Source: Pseudoalteromonas rhizosphaerae
GTDB taxonomy: Bacteria > Pseudomonadota > Gammaproteobacteria > Enterobacterales > Alteromonadaceae
DNA: 64,000 nucleotides
Direction of reading: 5' to 3'
Assembly (NCBI RefSeq): GCF_902498845.1
Contig: NZ_CABVLM010000001.1
Location: 62,001 to 126,000, forward strand
This document shows positions 17,682-27,039 of this stretch, in pieces. Under the pieces are notes generated by a model that did not search any database, was not told the origin of the DNA, and was given only the letters and a program-made list of their open reading frames with translations. The first letter of the stretch is position 1, and each line of letters starts with the position of its first letter. The position numbers and the translations under genes are program-made.

Positions 17682-19571
17682 TTATATTTTATTTTCAGCA
17701 AGTTGCAGAGTTAATTCCTCAAAAATACTCGGATCGTCAATGGTTGATGGAATTTGCAGTTCTTCACCATCAATAAGTTGACGTAAGTTTTTGCGTAAAA
17801 TTTTACCTGAGCGTGTTTTTGGTAAGCGCTCTACACACATAATATTTTTCAGACACGCAATAGCGCCGATTTGATTACGCACGGTTTGCACCAATTGCTG
17901 CTCTACTTCTTTATGCGAGCCATGAAAATCATTTTTTAACACCACCATGGCCATGGGGTTTTGACCCTTGAGCGCATCATTAACACCAAATACGGCACAC
18001 TCAGCAACTGCTGGGTGAGCGGCTACAATTTCTTCCATTTCACCGGTTGATAAACGATGCCCCGCGACATTAATCACATCATCGGTGCGGCCCATAATAA
18101 ATAGGTAGCCATCATCATCAATATAACCGCCGTCGCCAGAAAGATAATAGCCTTCATATTCACTAAAATAACCGGCTTTAAAGCGTTCGGTATTTTGCCA
18201 AATAGTGGGTAAACATCCTGGTGGTAAAGGCAGCTTAATAACGACTGCACCTTGTTCATTGGGGGCGCATTCATCACCATTCATATCTAAAATACGTACG
18301 TCAAACCCAGGAGTCGCAACCGTTGAACTGCCAGCTTTTGTAGGTAGGTGCTCAATGCCGACAGGATTACAGGCTATCGCCCAGCCAGTTTCGGTTTGCC
18401 ACCAATGATCAAGTACTGGTAGGCCTGTTTTTTCTTTGAGCCAATCGTAGGTGGGGGGATCTAAACGCTCGCCTGCTAAAAACAAGCGTTTCAGACTTGA
18501 AGTATCGTACTGTTTAAACCCATCGGCATTGGGGTCTTCTTTTTTTATCGCTCTAAAGGCCGTTGGTGCGCTAAATAAAGCCGTTACTTTATACTGTTCA
18601 ACCACTCGCCAAAATGCACTGGCATCTGGGGTTCTAACCGGTTTACCTTCAAATAAAATAGTGGCACAGCGGTACATAAGCGGGGCATACACAATGTACG
18701 AATGGCCTACAACCCAACCAATATCCGAAGCGGCCCAAAACACGTCACCGGGTTTCATCCCGTATACGGTTTCCATGCTGTAATGCATGGCAACAGCATG
18801 GCCGCCATTTTCACGAACAACCCCCTTGGGAGTACCGGTTGTGCCTGACGTGTATAAAATATAAAGCGGGTGTTCGCCACTTACCGGAACAGGATCAACG
18901 CCAGTAGCTGTTTGCATTGCAATAGCCCAGTCAATATCACGCTCAGGCATAAGTGGTGCAGTTACTTGCTCACGCTGATAAATAATACAATTTTCTACTT
19001 TATAAGAGGCTGATTCGAGGGCGTTATCAAGTAACTCTTTGTATTCAATTACGGTATTCACTTCCACACCGCAAGAGGCACTGAGTACTAACTTAGGCTT
19101 GGCGTCATCAATTCTTACGGCAAGCTCATGTGCTGCAAACCCGCCAAATACGACCGAATGAATAGCGCCGATGCGGGCGCAGGCTAACATACCAATTACG
19201 GCCTCGGGGATCATGGGCATATAAATAACCACGCGGTCGCCTTTTGTTACGCCTAAAGACTGCATTACTCCTGCGAATTTAGCGACCTCTTGTTGTAGTT
19301 CAAAGTAGCTGTAGCTGCGCGCGGTATGGGTTACGGGTGAGTCATAAATTAACGCTGTTTCATCACCATGGCCGGCAATAACATGCTGATCTACCGCTAA
19401 AAAGCAGCTATTAAGTTGGCCGTCCGCAAACCAGTGATATAAACCGTTTTCATCTTGTGTGTAAGCTGTTTCGGGAGCCTGGTACCAAGGGAGGCGTTTA
19501 CTTTGCGATAACCAAAACGCTGCCGGGTTTTGTTTAAACTCGTTGTAGTGTTGTTTGTATTCACCTGACAT
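17682..19571 (-). CDS. prpE: Propionyl-CoA synthetase PrpE
   Basis: The 629-residue enzyme is an AMP-forming acyl-CoA synthetase of full length. Visible motifs are the P-loop YTSGTTGTPKGVV, the WWQTETGW core, the hinge region YYLSGDGGYIDDDGYLFIMGRTDDVINVAGHRLS and the catalytic lysine near the end in RLPKTRSGKILRK. Overall it resembles PrpE more than acetyl-CoA synthetase (shorter, MSGEYKQHYNEF start). It activates propionate for the methylcitrate cycle, but no prpB, prpC or prpD gene is adjacent here, so it is an isolated copy that may also act on acetate or acrylate. Confidence 0.88.
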   Translation of the reverse strand: MSGEYKQHYNEFKQNPAAFWLSQSKRLPWYQAPETAYTQDENGLYHWFADGQLNSCFLAVDQHVIAGHGDETALIYDSPVTHTARSYSYFELQQEVAKFAGVMQSLGVTKGDRVVIYMPMIPEAVIGMLACARIGAIHSVVFGGFAAHELAVRIDDAKPKLVLSASCGVEVNTVIEYKELLDNALESASYKVENCIIYQREQVTAPLMPERDIDWAIAMQTATGVDPVPVSGEHPLYILYTSGTTGTPKGVVRENGGHAVAMHYSMETVYGMKPGDVFWAASDIGWVVGHSYIVYAPLMYRCATILFEGKPVRTPDASAFWRVVEQYKVTALFSAPTAFRAIKKEDPNADGFKQYDTSSLKRLFLAGERLDPPTYDWLKEKTGLPVLDHWWQTETGWAIACNPVGIEHLPTKAGSSTVATPGFDVRILDMNGDECAPNEQGAVVIKLPLPPGCLPTIWQNTERFKAGYFSEYEGYYLSGDGGYIDDDGYLFIMGRTDDVINVAGHRLSTGEMEEIVAAHPAVAECAVFGVNDALKGQNPMAMVVLKNDFHGSHKEVEQQLVQTVRNQIGAIACLKNIMCVERLPKTRSGKILRKNLRQLIDGEELQIPSTIDDPSIFEELTLQLAENKI

Positions 19572-19774
19572 AAAGGCTCCTGAGCAAAATTTAATATAAC
19601 TTTATTTAAAACTAAGCGCTTTTTATCAGGAGTGATATTCGACTATGGTCGGTTAAATAATGAACGGATTGTGTGGTTTTTAGCTAACGCTATGGTTTAT
19701 AACGAACTAACGACTAGTTTGATGATTTAAATGAGGTAACATATAAAAATGATGAACTATTTAATGTGGTAATA

Positions 19775-20185
19775 ATGAGTCAAGTTGTCAGAGTAGGCGT
19801 TGCAGTGATAGTAATGCATGATAATAAAATTTTACTCGGTGAGCGAATAGGCGCACATGGTGCAAATACCTGGGCAACCCCTGGGGGGCATTTAGAATGT
19901 GGTGAAACGGTTGAGCAATGTGCAGTGCGCGAAGTAGCAGAAGAGACAGGGCTTACTGTTACTAATATTCGTAAACTCGATTTTACCAACGATATTTTTA
20001 GCGCCGAGAACAAGCACTATATTACTTTATATGTACGGGCAAAGTATGAAGGTGGCGAGCCTGTGAATAAAGAGCCTAACAAATGTTTACAGTGGCGTTG
20101 GTGCGATATTAATAACTTACCTTCACCTTTATTTACTTCATTGAAAAATTACTTAACGCAAGGCGTTTTACCTACTCAATACTAA
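19775..20185 (+). CDS. Nudix hydrolase
   Basis: The 136-residue protein carries a complete Nudix box, GHLECGETVEQCAVREVAEETGL (about residues 37-59), with the Gly, Glu, Arg-Glu and paired Glu residues that bind the metal and diphosphate. The VRVGVAVIV start and NDIF...KHYITLYVRA segment resemble the MTH1/NUDT15-like group that hydrolyses nucleotide diphosphate derivatives. The ATG at 19775 is preferred over a GTG three codons upstream. Its stop overlaps the convergent periplasmic binding protein stop by 3 bp. Confidence 0.87.
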   Translation: MSQVVRVGVAVIVMHDNKILLGERIGAHGANTWATPGGHLECGETVEQCAVREVAEETGLTVTNIRKLDFTNDIFSAENKHYITLYVRAKYEGGEPVNKEPNKCLQWRWCDINNLPSPLFTSLKNYLTQGVLPTQY

Positions 20186-20943
20186 AGGCGCGTTGGAATA
20201 GGGAGTTGCCATTTATTTAAAATTTGTTGGTATTCACCGCTTTCTTTTATAGCGTTTAATCTATCAGTAATAATTTTCGCTGTTTGCGGGTTAAGCTGCT
20301 TACTTGCTGCAAAGTGAAGAGAAGAAGGTAGCTCATCTAAATGTATACGCTTAGTAATTAAGCTTGGGTCGAGCCCTGCTCGCTTTAACTCGTTTTCAAG
20401 GGTGAGGGTGTTAGTCACCACAAAATCGATACGATTTTTATACAGCATTCTCCATAGCTGCTGGTAGTAACTCACTAAGACTAGATTCTCACTTTCAGTA
20501 AAGCCTTGAGCTTCTAAATAAGCCTGCGCAGAATAACCGCGAATAGTGGCTACTTTATATTCTTTGGCAAAGTTTAAGTGAATCACTTCATCGTTATGAC
20601 TGCGTAAACTTACTAGGTATGCATCTGCAAAATACACTTTTCCCAGCCACTTAAACTGGCTGTTTCTGTTTGGCGTTTTTAACAGTGACAGCATGATGGC
20701 ATTAGGATTGGCTTGTTGTTGTTGAAACATACGCGCCATCGGCATTATTTCAAACGTTGCTGTTAAAGCCGTGCCTTTTAATACTGCTTTAGCGATATCT
20801 ACTAAGGCACCCTGCGCTTCACCTTGAGGGTTTTTAAAATGATAAGGGGGCAAATCTTCAGCGATGAAGGTAACCGGGTTTGCGTGACAGACCGCACTAT
20901 AAAAAACCAATACAAAAACAGTTAACATCATACGCAAACGCAT
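20182..20943 (-). CDS. Periplasmic solute-binding protein, family 3 type
   Basis: The 253-residue protein has a signal peptide (cleavage near CHA-NPV) and a bacterial family-3 binding fold (FIAEDLPPYHFKNPQGEAQGALVDIAKAVLK, then IRGYSAQAYLEAQGF and FVVTNTLTLENELKRAG). It lacks ABC transporter genes nearby. This is common in marine gammaproteobacteria, where such orphan proteins may feed a sensor or act alone. The ligand is unknown, perhaps a polar amino acid. Confidence 0.8.
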   Translation of the reverse strand: MRLRMMLTVFVLVFYSAVCHANPVTFIAEDLPPYHFKNPQGEAQGALVDIAKAVLKGTALTATFEIMPMARMFQQQQANPNAIMLSLLKTPNRNSQFKWLGKVYFADAYLVSLRSHNDEVIHLNFAKEYKVATIRGYSAQAYLEAQGFTESENLVLVSYYQQLWRMLYKNRIDFVVTNTLTLENELKRAGLDPSLITKRIHLDELPSSLHFAASKQLNPQTAKIITDRLNAIKESGEYQQILNKWQLPIPTRL

Positions 20944-21027
20944 AAATAATTGTCTTTAAAGCAATACATGAGGCTAGTGTAAATAAAATCAATAAAAAGG
21001 TACACGTTAAATGTGTGTTTTAGGTAA

Positions 21028-22035
21028 TCAAATTGTTTGATTATTGTTTTTTATAAATTGACGAGGTGAGCATTGATACCAGCGCTTAAAGGCGCGATTA
21101 AAAGAGCTTTGATCATTAAACCCCAACATAGTTGCAATACTGCTTAGCGGATAATGAGGAATATAAGTTAACAAACGGCGTTTTTGCTCTTGCTCAAGAA
21201 GAGCGGCAAAATTGGTGTTTTCTTGCTTTAGATGACGTTGCACTGTGCGCGGGGTCATATTTAAAGCACTAGCCGTTCTGATCAGTGAGCAGTCCTGCAA
21301 ATCGTATTTAGCCATTAAAATATGATTAACTTTTTCTGTTAATAATTGCTGACTTTTAAACTGGGATAGCTGTTGCTCTGACATTTGCTTTAGCACAGCG
21401 TTAATCTGGGAGTTATCGGTTTTAAAAGGAAGGGTTAAGTAACTACTTGGAAACTCTACTTGATTAAAGTTAGCGCCAGCTTTTACTGGGCAATTAAACC
21501 ATTGCGCTAATTGTTGTAACTCACTGTCTGAAAAACGTGCTGTAAAATAAACGCAACTAGGCGAAAGCTGAGGATTAAGCAGTTGGCGTATAACACTTAC
21601 CCACGCGGTCATATTTCGTAATACGGCCTGTGGACTGCACTGTGGGTCTGCTAACCAAGTTACCTTGCAAAGTGTTTGTTGCTGTTCAAACTCAGCACGC
21701 CCTATGTTAGCCACTAGGCTGTCGTAACTCAGTAGTGCAGTAATGGCACTGGCTAGGTTAGTACTCGATTCAATTAAATACCCAAGTACACCAAAATCAG
21801 CGGTACGTATTTGTTTTCCTAATTCAAACCCGAATAAGGAGTCATTTAGCGTTTGCTGTGCATAACTAAGCAGCGCATTATAGCTTTTTAAGCTAATACG
21901 AGGCGCTAATTGTTGTGTTTGCTTATTTGTATATTCATCAAATTCAATGGCAGTTAGTATCTCTTGGCTATCTAATCCTGTGCTTTGAAGATAATCCAAA
22001 CAGCTAGAAAAGTAATGATCGGCTAAGGTTTTCAT
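21028..22035 (-). CDS. AraC-family regulator with arabinose-binding-like N-domain
   Basis: The 335-residue protein has the N-terminal domain of the PF12625 type (GLDSQEILTAIEFDEYTNK, FGLELGK-like FGFELGKQIRTADFGVLGYLIESS) and a C-terminal AraC DNA-binding domain (RTASALNMTPRTVQRHLKQENTNFAALL, TMLGFNDQSSFNRAFKRWYQCSPRQF). It is divergent from the SRPBCC-desaturase pair at 22132 with under 100 bp between, so it probably regulates it. Related proteins respond to lipids or fatty-acid derivatives (inference from family). Confidence 0.88.
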   Translation of the reverse strand: MKTLADHYFSSCLDYLQSTGLDSQEILTAIEFDEYTNKQTQQLAPRISLKSYNALLSYAQQTLNDSLFGFELGKQIRTADFGVLGYLIESSTNLASAITALLSYDSLVANIGRAEFEQQQTLCKVTWLADPQCSPQAVLRNMTAWVSVIRQLLNPQLSPSCVYFTARFSDSELQQLAQWFNCPVKAGANFNQVEFPSSYLTLPFKTDNSQINAVLKQMSEQQLSQFKSQQLLTEKVNHILMAKYDLQDCSLIRTASALNMTPRTVQRHLKQENTNFAALLEQEQKRRLLTYIPHYPLSSIATMLGFNDQSSFNRAFKRWYQCSPRQFIKNNNQTI

Positions 22036-22131
22036 TTGTCGCCTAAAGCTAAAAAATAGTCATCTAATCGCAAGTTTGCCATGCAATATTTTTATATGCT
22101 AGAGATCTATAAAAATAATATGGGGCACACA

Positions 22132-22575
22132 ATGATTGAGATAAACGTTAAACATAGTGTGGCAGCAACGCCTGAACAATTACGCACCTTATTATTAGCG
22201 CATGCTGATTTGGGGCGCTTTTTTAATGCGCAGTTTGAAGTGTTAACACCGCAAGACTTTGGTGAAATAAGTGGTGGAAAAGGCACCATTAGACAAATAA
22301 AAATGCAAGGTACAACATTTAAAGAGCAAATAATAACGGCCGATAATAGCCACATTTGTTACCGCATTTTAGGGGATAAACCCGTTGCACAGCACCGTGG
22401 TGATATTTACTTAAAAGCCAATAATACTCAGCCATCACTCACCGAGATCAGCTACCATATTCGTTGTATTGCGCCTTTGTGGTTACCCGACTTTATACTG
22501 GCTTTTTTTATAAAAAAAGATGTTAGCCAAGCACTTAAAAAAATAGCCAGCTATTTTCAGGAGCAAACGTCATGA
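22132..22575 (+). CDS. SRPBCC-family (START/Bet v1-like) protein
   Basis: From the ATG at 22132 (GGGG ribosome site) the protein has 147 residues. Upstream in-frame starts have no such site. The pattern IEINVKHSVAATPEQLRTLLLAHADLGRFFNAQFEV and the final amphipathic helix are typical of SRPBCC polyketide-cyclase-like ligand-binding folds. It overlaps the sterol-desaturase gene by 4 bp (ATGA), which indicates translational coupling. The pair may process and bind a hydrophobic lipid or sterol-like compound (inference). Confidence 0.78.
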   Translation: MIEINVKHSVAATPEQLRTLLLAHADLGRFFNAQFEVLTPQDFGEISGGKGTIRQIKMQGTTFKEQIITADNSHICYRILGDKPVAQHRGDIYLKANNTQPSLTEISYHIRCIAPLWLPDFILAFFIKKDVSQALKKIASYFQEQTS

Positions 22576-23396
22576 GCATTGAAATTATTTTATTGGCACT
22601 GAGCCCTATTTTTTTGCTGTTTGTAGGGGTTGAGTTTATAAAATTTAGACGTTACTACGATATAAAAGACAGCTTAGCCAACGCGTTACTTGCTTTATTA
22701 CATCAAGGAGCTGATGCCATTGCGTTATTATTATTAATGCCGTTTTTTTATTGGTTGTATCAGTTTCGGCTATTTGATATTGAATTGACGCTATTTACTG
22801 TATTAGGCGCTTTTTTACTGCAAGACTTTTTATACTATTGGTTTCATCGTGCATCACACCATATTCATTGGTTATGGGCCGCTCATGTAGTGCATCATAG
22901 TTCTACTAAAATGAACTTTACCACGGCATTTAGGCAAAGTTTAATGTATCCGCTGGCGGGAATGTGGCTATTTTGGTTGCCGATGATATTAATAGGCTTT
23001 GAGCCTGTGATTGTTTTTGCGGTGGTGGCACTTAATTTGGCTTATCAATTTTTTGTACACACGCAAGTGGTAAAAAAGCTCGGTTGGTTTGAAGCATTAT
23101 TTAATACCCCATCGCATCATCGGGTGCACCACGCTATAAATAATGGCTACTTAGATAAAAACTTCGCTGGCGTTTTCATTATTTGGGATAAATTATTTGG
23201 CACTTATGTAGAAGAGGATGAAAACAAGCCCTGTAAATACGGCATTATTGGCCAACTAAACAGTAATAACCCAATCAAAATCACCTTTCATCAGTGGCAG
23301 TATTTATTTAAAAGTACCTACCAAGCTAAAGGGTTAAAAGCCAAGTTAAACGTGCTGTTTGGTTACCCAACAAGCTCCGTAAAACCCAGTGATTAA
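22572..23396 (+). CDS. Sterol desaturase/fatty acid hydroxylase family membrane protein
   Basis: The 274-residue protein has at least four membrane helices and the diiron histidine boxes of the PF04116 family: HRASHH (about 92-97), HVVHHSS (about 105-111) and HRVHHA (about 180-185). Such enzymes hydroxylate or desaturate lipids or sterols at the membrane. It is coupled by a 4-bp overlap to the preceding SRPBCC gene, and its stop overlaps the convergent DUF4105 gene by 4 bp. The actual substrate is unknown. Confidence 0.85.
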   Translation: MSIEIILLALSPIFLLFVGVEFIKFRRYYDIKDSLANALLALLHQGADAIALLLLMPFFYWLYQFRLFDIELTLFTVLGAFLLQDFLYYWFHRASHHIHWLWAAHVVHHSSTKMNFTTAFRQSLMYPLAGMWLFWLPMILIGFEPVIVFAVVALNLAYQFFVHTQVVKKLGWFEALFNTPSHHRVHHAINNGYLDKNFAGVFIIWDKLFGTYVEEDENKPCKYGIIGQLNSNNPIKITFHQWQYLFKSTYQAKGLKAKLNVLFGYPTSSVKPSD

Positions 23397-25234
23397 AAGT
23401 AATATTGAATGGCTAGTTTAGCCGACGTACTGCTTGTATACCATCGCTGGTTTTTTAGCTCTGTGCGTATAGATAAATTTCGTGACAAAGCGTAATTCCA
23501 TTTTAATGTTAGATCAGCGTGATTATCTACGTCTGCATCGACAAGCCACATTATATTTGTTGTAAGGGCAAGCTTATGACTATTATTGATTTGCCAAATA
23601 ACACCAGCTTCTGTGCCAAACCCCGTTGTTAACTTATCCGTTATATCGCCATTGTTAAACTCAACTTGTGCTAATAAATAGCCATGAAGGGTGTTTGGGT
23701 TGCCGATTGATTTTCCATAGCCACCTTTAGTAAACCAGCGGCCTTGTTGAAAGTCATTATTTGGCTGTCGATCAAAGCCCATTTTAAGGTTCCATGACCA
23801 GCTATCAAAAATCCGGTTATCGGGTGCAAGTGACATTGCATCTAATAGATAAAAATGTTCTAGCTGAGTGTTACCGTTATCTTTTATAGCGCCTTCAATA
23901 TCAAAAAAGCTAATTTGAGCACCAGGAATAAACCCAGCAGAGGTGTCTAGTAAGTCATGGTATGCGAGGCGATATGCAAAACTTGTTAAATCACTTTGTT
24001 GATTATAATGGGTTCTTGCTAGCGTTATTTTAGAAGAACCATGACCTTGCTCTGGAGAGGCTGCAGGTCGATTTGGTTTGGTAAATGGCGAAGCTATTTT
24101 ATATTTGCTACGCATGAGGAGTAACTTAGCAAGTCGTGGGGCAATTTCTTCACGGTTTAAATTTTTATCGTAAAACTCAAAATTTAACCACTCATAGGCC
24201 ATTTCTAATATAGCGACCAATTGTGATTCGGAGTAGTTTCGGGTATTGAGTGATCCACCTTGCATAAGCGCTCTTGCGTCATTAAGTTGCTCGTCAGTCA
24301 TTTGAGTAGAATAATGATACAGTTTAGTACCAAACGCAGGACGATAATTAGGTGTTTGTAACAAGTTATTATTTCTAAGTACCGCAACGGTATCAGATGG
24401 AATGGCTTGTAAGTCAAATGAGGATGTTAAATTGAGATCGTTTTTTGCCAGTTGTAATAATGCGAGCAGCTGATAAGAGCAGTTTTCATCTATAAAAAAG
24501 TAATCAAAAGTGGCTAATTGTAGCTCCCATAGATGTAATAAAATAAGCTTAACTTGCTCCTCGGATAAATTAAGTTTGTATTCCCAAATATCACGAGATT
24601 CTAAATCATTATACTCGCGTACTTTTTTATAATACGGCATCAGTGAAAATTTGCCCGGATAGCTACCAATTAAGCCTTTTAATGCATACATTGCAGCATT
24701 ATCAGAACCATCTGGCTCTGCTGCAAAATTAACGGCAAATGCGAGTAATTCTTTATGCCGAGTTTGATCCTTTGCATCAATACGTAACAAGGTATGGCCA
24801 AACATTGATGATGGACTATTCATAAATGCAGTTGGAAAGACTAAAGTAACGCCCTTAGGGTTTATAATTTTTTGCCAAGTTTGTAGATCTGGGCAATTAA
24901 GTTCTGGCCAGTTATTTTTTATTTTTGTTTTAAGCCACGTGTAACGTGCAGGAAATTGGCACCGAGTTTGTTGTGTTTGTTGAGGGAGGCTATTATCGCC
25001 ATTAAATGCGTTAATAGTGGTGTTGAGCTCATCCCTTGGGCTTACCTTTCCTTTAGGGGATAAAAAAAACTTAACACTGTCTACTTCACTTTTCCAACCA
25101 CCTAGCGTCGTCGGACGATAGTGACCCAGTTTAAGCCAGTATGGATCTGTTGCTAATGTATTAATTTCAATACTTTTAGCGTTTGAGTAAGTACTGATCA
25201 GTACAATTAGTAAAACAAATAATATTTTTTTCAT
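23393..25234 (-). CDS. DUF4105 protein with C-terminal barrel-like half
   Basis: From the ATG at 25234 (a GTG two codons earlier is possible) the protein has 613 residues and a signal peptide ending near SNA-KSI. The N-terminal half contains the DUF4105 (Lnb-type, papain-like) motifs: SPSSMFGHTLLRID with its conserved His and FIDENCSYQLLALLQLA with its conserved Cys. The C-terminal ~230 residues have alternating strands ending in IQYYF, as in outer-membrane barrels. It may be a surface thiol hydrolase or amidase joined to a barrel (inference). The DUF3015 gene lies upstream in the same direction, a pairing I recall from other proteobacteria, but a terminator separates them. Confidence 0.82.
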   Translation of the reverse strand: MKKILFVLLIVLISTYSNAKSIEINTLATDPYWLKLGHYRPTTLGGWKSEVDSVKFFLSPKGKVSPRDELNTTINAFNGDNSLPQQTQQTRCQFPARYTWLKTKIKNNWPELNCPDLQTWQKIINPKGVTLVFPTAFMNSPSSMFGHTLLRIDAKDQTRHKELLAFAVNFAAEPDGSDNAAMYALKGLIGSYPGKFSLMPYYKKVREYNDLESRDIWEYKLNLSEEQVKLILLHLWELQLATFDYFFIDENCSYQLLALLQLAKNDLNLTSSFDLQAIPSDTVAVLRNNNLLQTPNYRPAFGTKLYHYSTQMTDEQLNDARALMQGGSLNTRNYSESQLVAILEMAYEWLNFEFYDKNLNREEIAPRLAKLLLMRSKYKIASPFTKPNRPAASPEQGHGSSKITLARTHYNQQSDLTSFAYRLAYHDLLDTSAGFIPGAQISFFDIEGAIKDNGNTQLEHFYLLDAMSLAPDNRIFDSWSWNLKMGFDRQPNNDFQQGRWFTKGGYGKSIGNPNTLHGYLLAQVEFNNGDITDKLTTGFGTEAGVIWQINNSHKLALTTNIMWLVDADVDNHADLTLKWNYALSRNLSIRTELKNQRWYTSSTSAKLAIQYYF

Positions 25235-25244
25235 AATCACTAAT

Positions 25245-25275
25245 AAAAGCCGCTAGAGATAAACCCCAGCGGCTT
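25245..25275 (-). terminator. Hairpin terminator between DUF3015 and DUF4105 genes
   Basis: On the minus strand AAAGCCGCT pairs with AGCGGCTTT around a 13-nt loop and runs into TTTTATTAG. It lies 36 bp after the DUF3015 stop and 11 bp before the DUF4105 start, so it may give partial readthrough that lowers DUF4105 relative to DUF3015. Confidence 0.75.
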
Positions 25276-25310
25276 TATTTATACGTATAAAAACCGGCTA
25301 ATTTAGCTGA

Positions 25311-25799
25311 TTAAGAAAGAGTATAAGAAGCAAGTTTTGCATCACTTGCAATTACAGTGTTTAGGTTTTCTAAAACTGTTTGTGAAGTCACATTTTCAGA
25401 AGTGAATACTGAAGAATACTGTGCTTGAGCTAGCGCATTAAACGCTGCTTTATCTTGATCTGCAACGCCCCAAGCTTCAGCTAGAGTAGCTAAAGTTTCG
25501 CCTTCACCTTTTGACATATCACGAGCAAGTTGCTCCATGTTACCGTCGATGAATAAAGCAATTTTTTCTGAAGAGGTTACTGTACCAGTACCATCACAAC
25601 CTAGAGTACCAAAAGTGATACCAAAAGTTTGGTTACCTGATGTACCGTTAGTTGTAGCACCTAAAATTTTCACGCCTTTACCTTGCTGACCAGCAAATAA
25701 CATTGAACCTAGACCACAACCAATATCTTGGTCAGCCATTGCATTTGAGAAAGGAAGTAAAGATAGAGCTGCTACTGCGATTAGTTTTTTCATGTTCAT
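25311..25799 (-). CDS. DUF3015 family secreted protein
   Basis: The 162-residue protein has a signal peptide (MKKLIAVAALSLLPFSNAMA) and the mature DUF3015 pattern: DIGCGLGSMLFAGQQGKGVKILGATTNGTSGNQTFGITFGTLGC, then SSEKIALFIDGNMEQLARDMSKGEGETLATLAEAWG. The family is periplasmic or surface-associated and of unknown function. The ribosome site GGA precedes the ATG closely. It is followed by a terminator and a DUF4105 gene in the same direction. Confidence 0.9.
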   Translation of the reverse strand: MNMKKLIAVAALSLLPFSNAMADQDIGCGLGSMLFAGQQGKGVKILGATTNGTSGNQTFGITFGTLGCDGTGTVTSSEKIALFIDGNMEQLARDMSKGEGETLATLAEAWGVADQDKAAFNALAQAQYSSVFTSENVTSQTVLENLNTVIASDAKLASYTLS

Positions 25800-25930
25800 A
25801 AATCCGTATATGATTATTCTTTATTTAGGGCAAATAAAGTTCGCGGAGGATATTAACAGATATACGTAAAAAATAACAAGGCTAGATATGAAATTATTAT
25901 AGCGTAGGCGGTTTAGGGTCATTAATAGTT

Positions 25931-25960
25931 TTATATTTATATTTATATTTATATTTATAT
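25931..25960. repeat. Hexanucleotide tandem repeat, TTATAT x5
   Basis: Exactly five copies of TTATAT lie in the non-coding region upstream of the DUF3015 gene, about 130 bp before its start. The tract could change length by slippage, but no gene frame depends on it. Confidence 0.85.
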
Positions 25961-26010
25961 TAGTTATTAAACGACAAAGAGCGAACGGATTACTCTTTAT
26001 TAGAATGCTT

Positions 26011-26262
26011 TTATTTAGCGGTTGTGAGCGCAGCGCCAGTTGCAGAAATAATAGCAATTTTCCAGTAGTTGCTAATTAAAACGGTGAAACACATACTGGC
26101 AAAACTACGTGTATAAATAGATGCATAAGAATGTTTTTTATAATCTGCAGGATATGGAATGAACCAATGAGGCCAGTTAAAGCCGCAGACACAACAATAG
26201 ATAATGCCAATGTTGTACGCGTTTACAAAAGCGATGAACTTCAAGGAGATGGATTTAGGCAT
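26011..26262 (-). CDS. Possible small membrane protein, unrecognised
   Basis: An 83-residue frame from the ATG at 26262 contains two hydrophobic stretches (ISLKFIAFVNAYNIGIIYCCVCGF and SFASMCFTVLISNYWKIAIISATGAAL) separated by an aromatic-rich loop. No clear ribosome site precedes it. The composition is plausible for a small inner-membrane protein, but it could also be chance coding in an A+T-rich gap. I do not recognise the family. Confidence 0.35.
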   Translation of the reverse strand: MPKSISLKFIAFVNAYNIGIIYCCVCGFNWPHWFIPYPADYKKHSYASIYTRSFASMCFTVLISNYWKIAIISATGAALTTAK

Positions 26263-26406
26263 AGCACACACATCATAAAGTATTAGTTTTAGCTTTGGTG
26301 GTATGCAATTAATTACTAAAAGTAATGCTGTTAATGTTATATAAATTGCAGTTTATGTATAATGCAGCATATTTCATATGTTAAAAGTTATTAATAAAGG
26401 TAATTT

Positions 26407-26826
26407 ATGTCCAACTGTTTGCACCTAGCAATTCCTGCCGGTGATCTCGAAAAAGCGAAAACATTTTATTGTGACGTACTTGGCTGTAAAACGGGCAATA
26501 GTGAAGCAGGGCGATGGGTAGACATTGATTTTTGGGGTAACGAGTTAACGCTTCATCAAAGTGTTGAGCGCTTACCAACGGTACGTCATGATGTTGATAT
26601 GGGCGCGGTGGCAGTCCCTCACTTTGGCATTCACTTATCAGAAGATCAATTTCAAGCATTAAAAAAGCGTATTGCAGACGCAGGTCTTGAATATTTAGAT
26701 AAGCCATACCGTCGTTTTGTTGGCAATGAATTTGAACAAGAGACGTTTTTTATTGAAGATCCAAACGGTAATGTATTAGAAATGAAAACAATGGTTAATC
26801 CACAGGTGTTATTTAAAAAGGATTAA
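26407..26826 (+). CDS. VOC-family (glyoxalase/dioxygenase superfamily) protein
   Basis: The 139-residue protein has two paired beta-alpha-beta-beta-beta units with the usual VOC landmarks: HLAIPAGDLEKAKTFYCDVLGCKTG at the start, FGIHLSEDQFQALKKRIADAG in the middle and FFIEDPNGNVLEMK at the end. Likely metal ligands are His7, His73 and Glu125. VOC proteins include glyoxalases, dioxygenases and antibiotic-binding proteins. This one is conserved but uncharacterised as far as I can tell. The ribosome site is AAAGG at 26397-26401. Confidence 0.86.
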   Translation: MSNCLHLAIPAGDLEKAKTFYCDVLGCKTGNSEAGRWVDIDFWGNELTLHQSVERLPTVRHDVDMGAVAVPHFGIHLSEDQFQALKKRIADAGLEYLDKPYRRFVGNEFEQETFFIEDPNGNVLEMKTMVNPQVLFKKD

Positions 26827-27039
26827 TATAGCTGAGTTAGCCATGTTTGCTAGCTCATACTTATCAAACTCACCTAGCATTAGCTAATAATTTTGCACTG
26901 CATGATTCGTTTTTAAGGGGGTCTTTGATACGCCATCTTGTTGCCACGGAAAACTCTTAAGTGCAGGACGAGTAAAAGTGAATACACCACTTTGGCTTAG
27001 GGTACATACTAATTCAAATTTGTTAACCCCTTTTTCTAG

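Noticed and set aside
17682..19571. Methylcitrate-cycle operon around prpE
   Set aside because: No prpB, prpC, prpD or acnD-type gene lies nearby. PrpE is transcribed alone.
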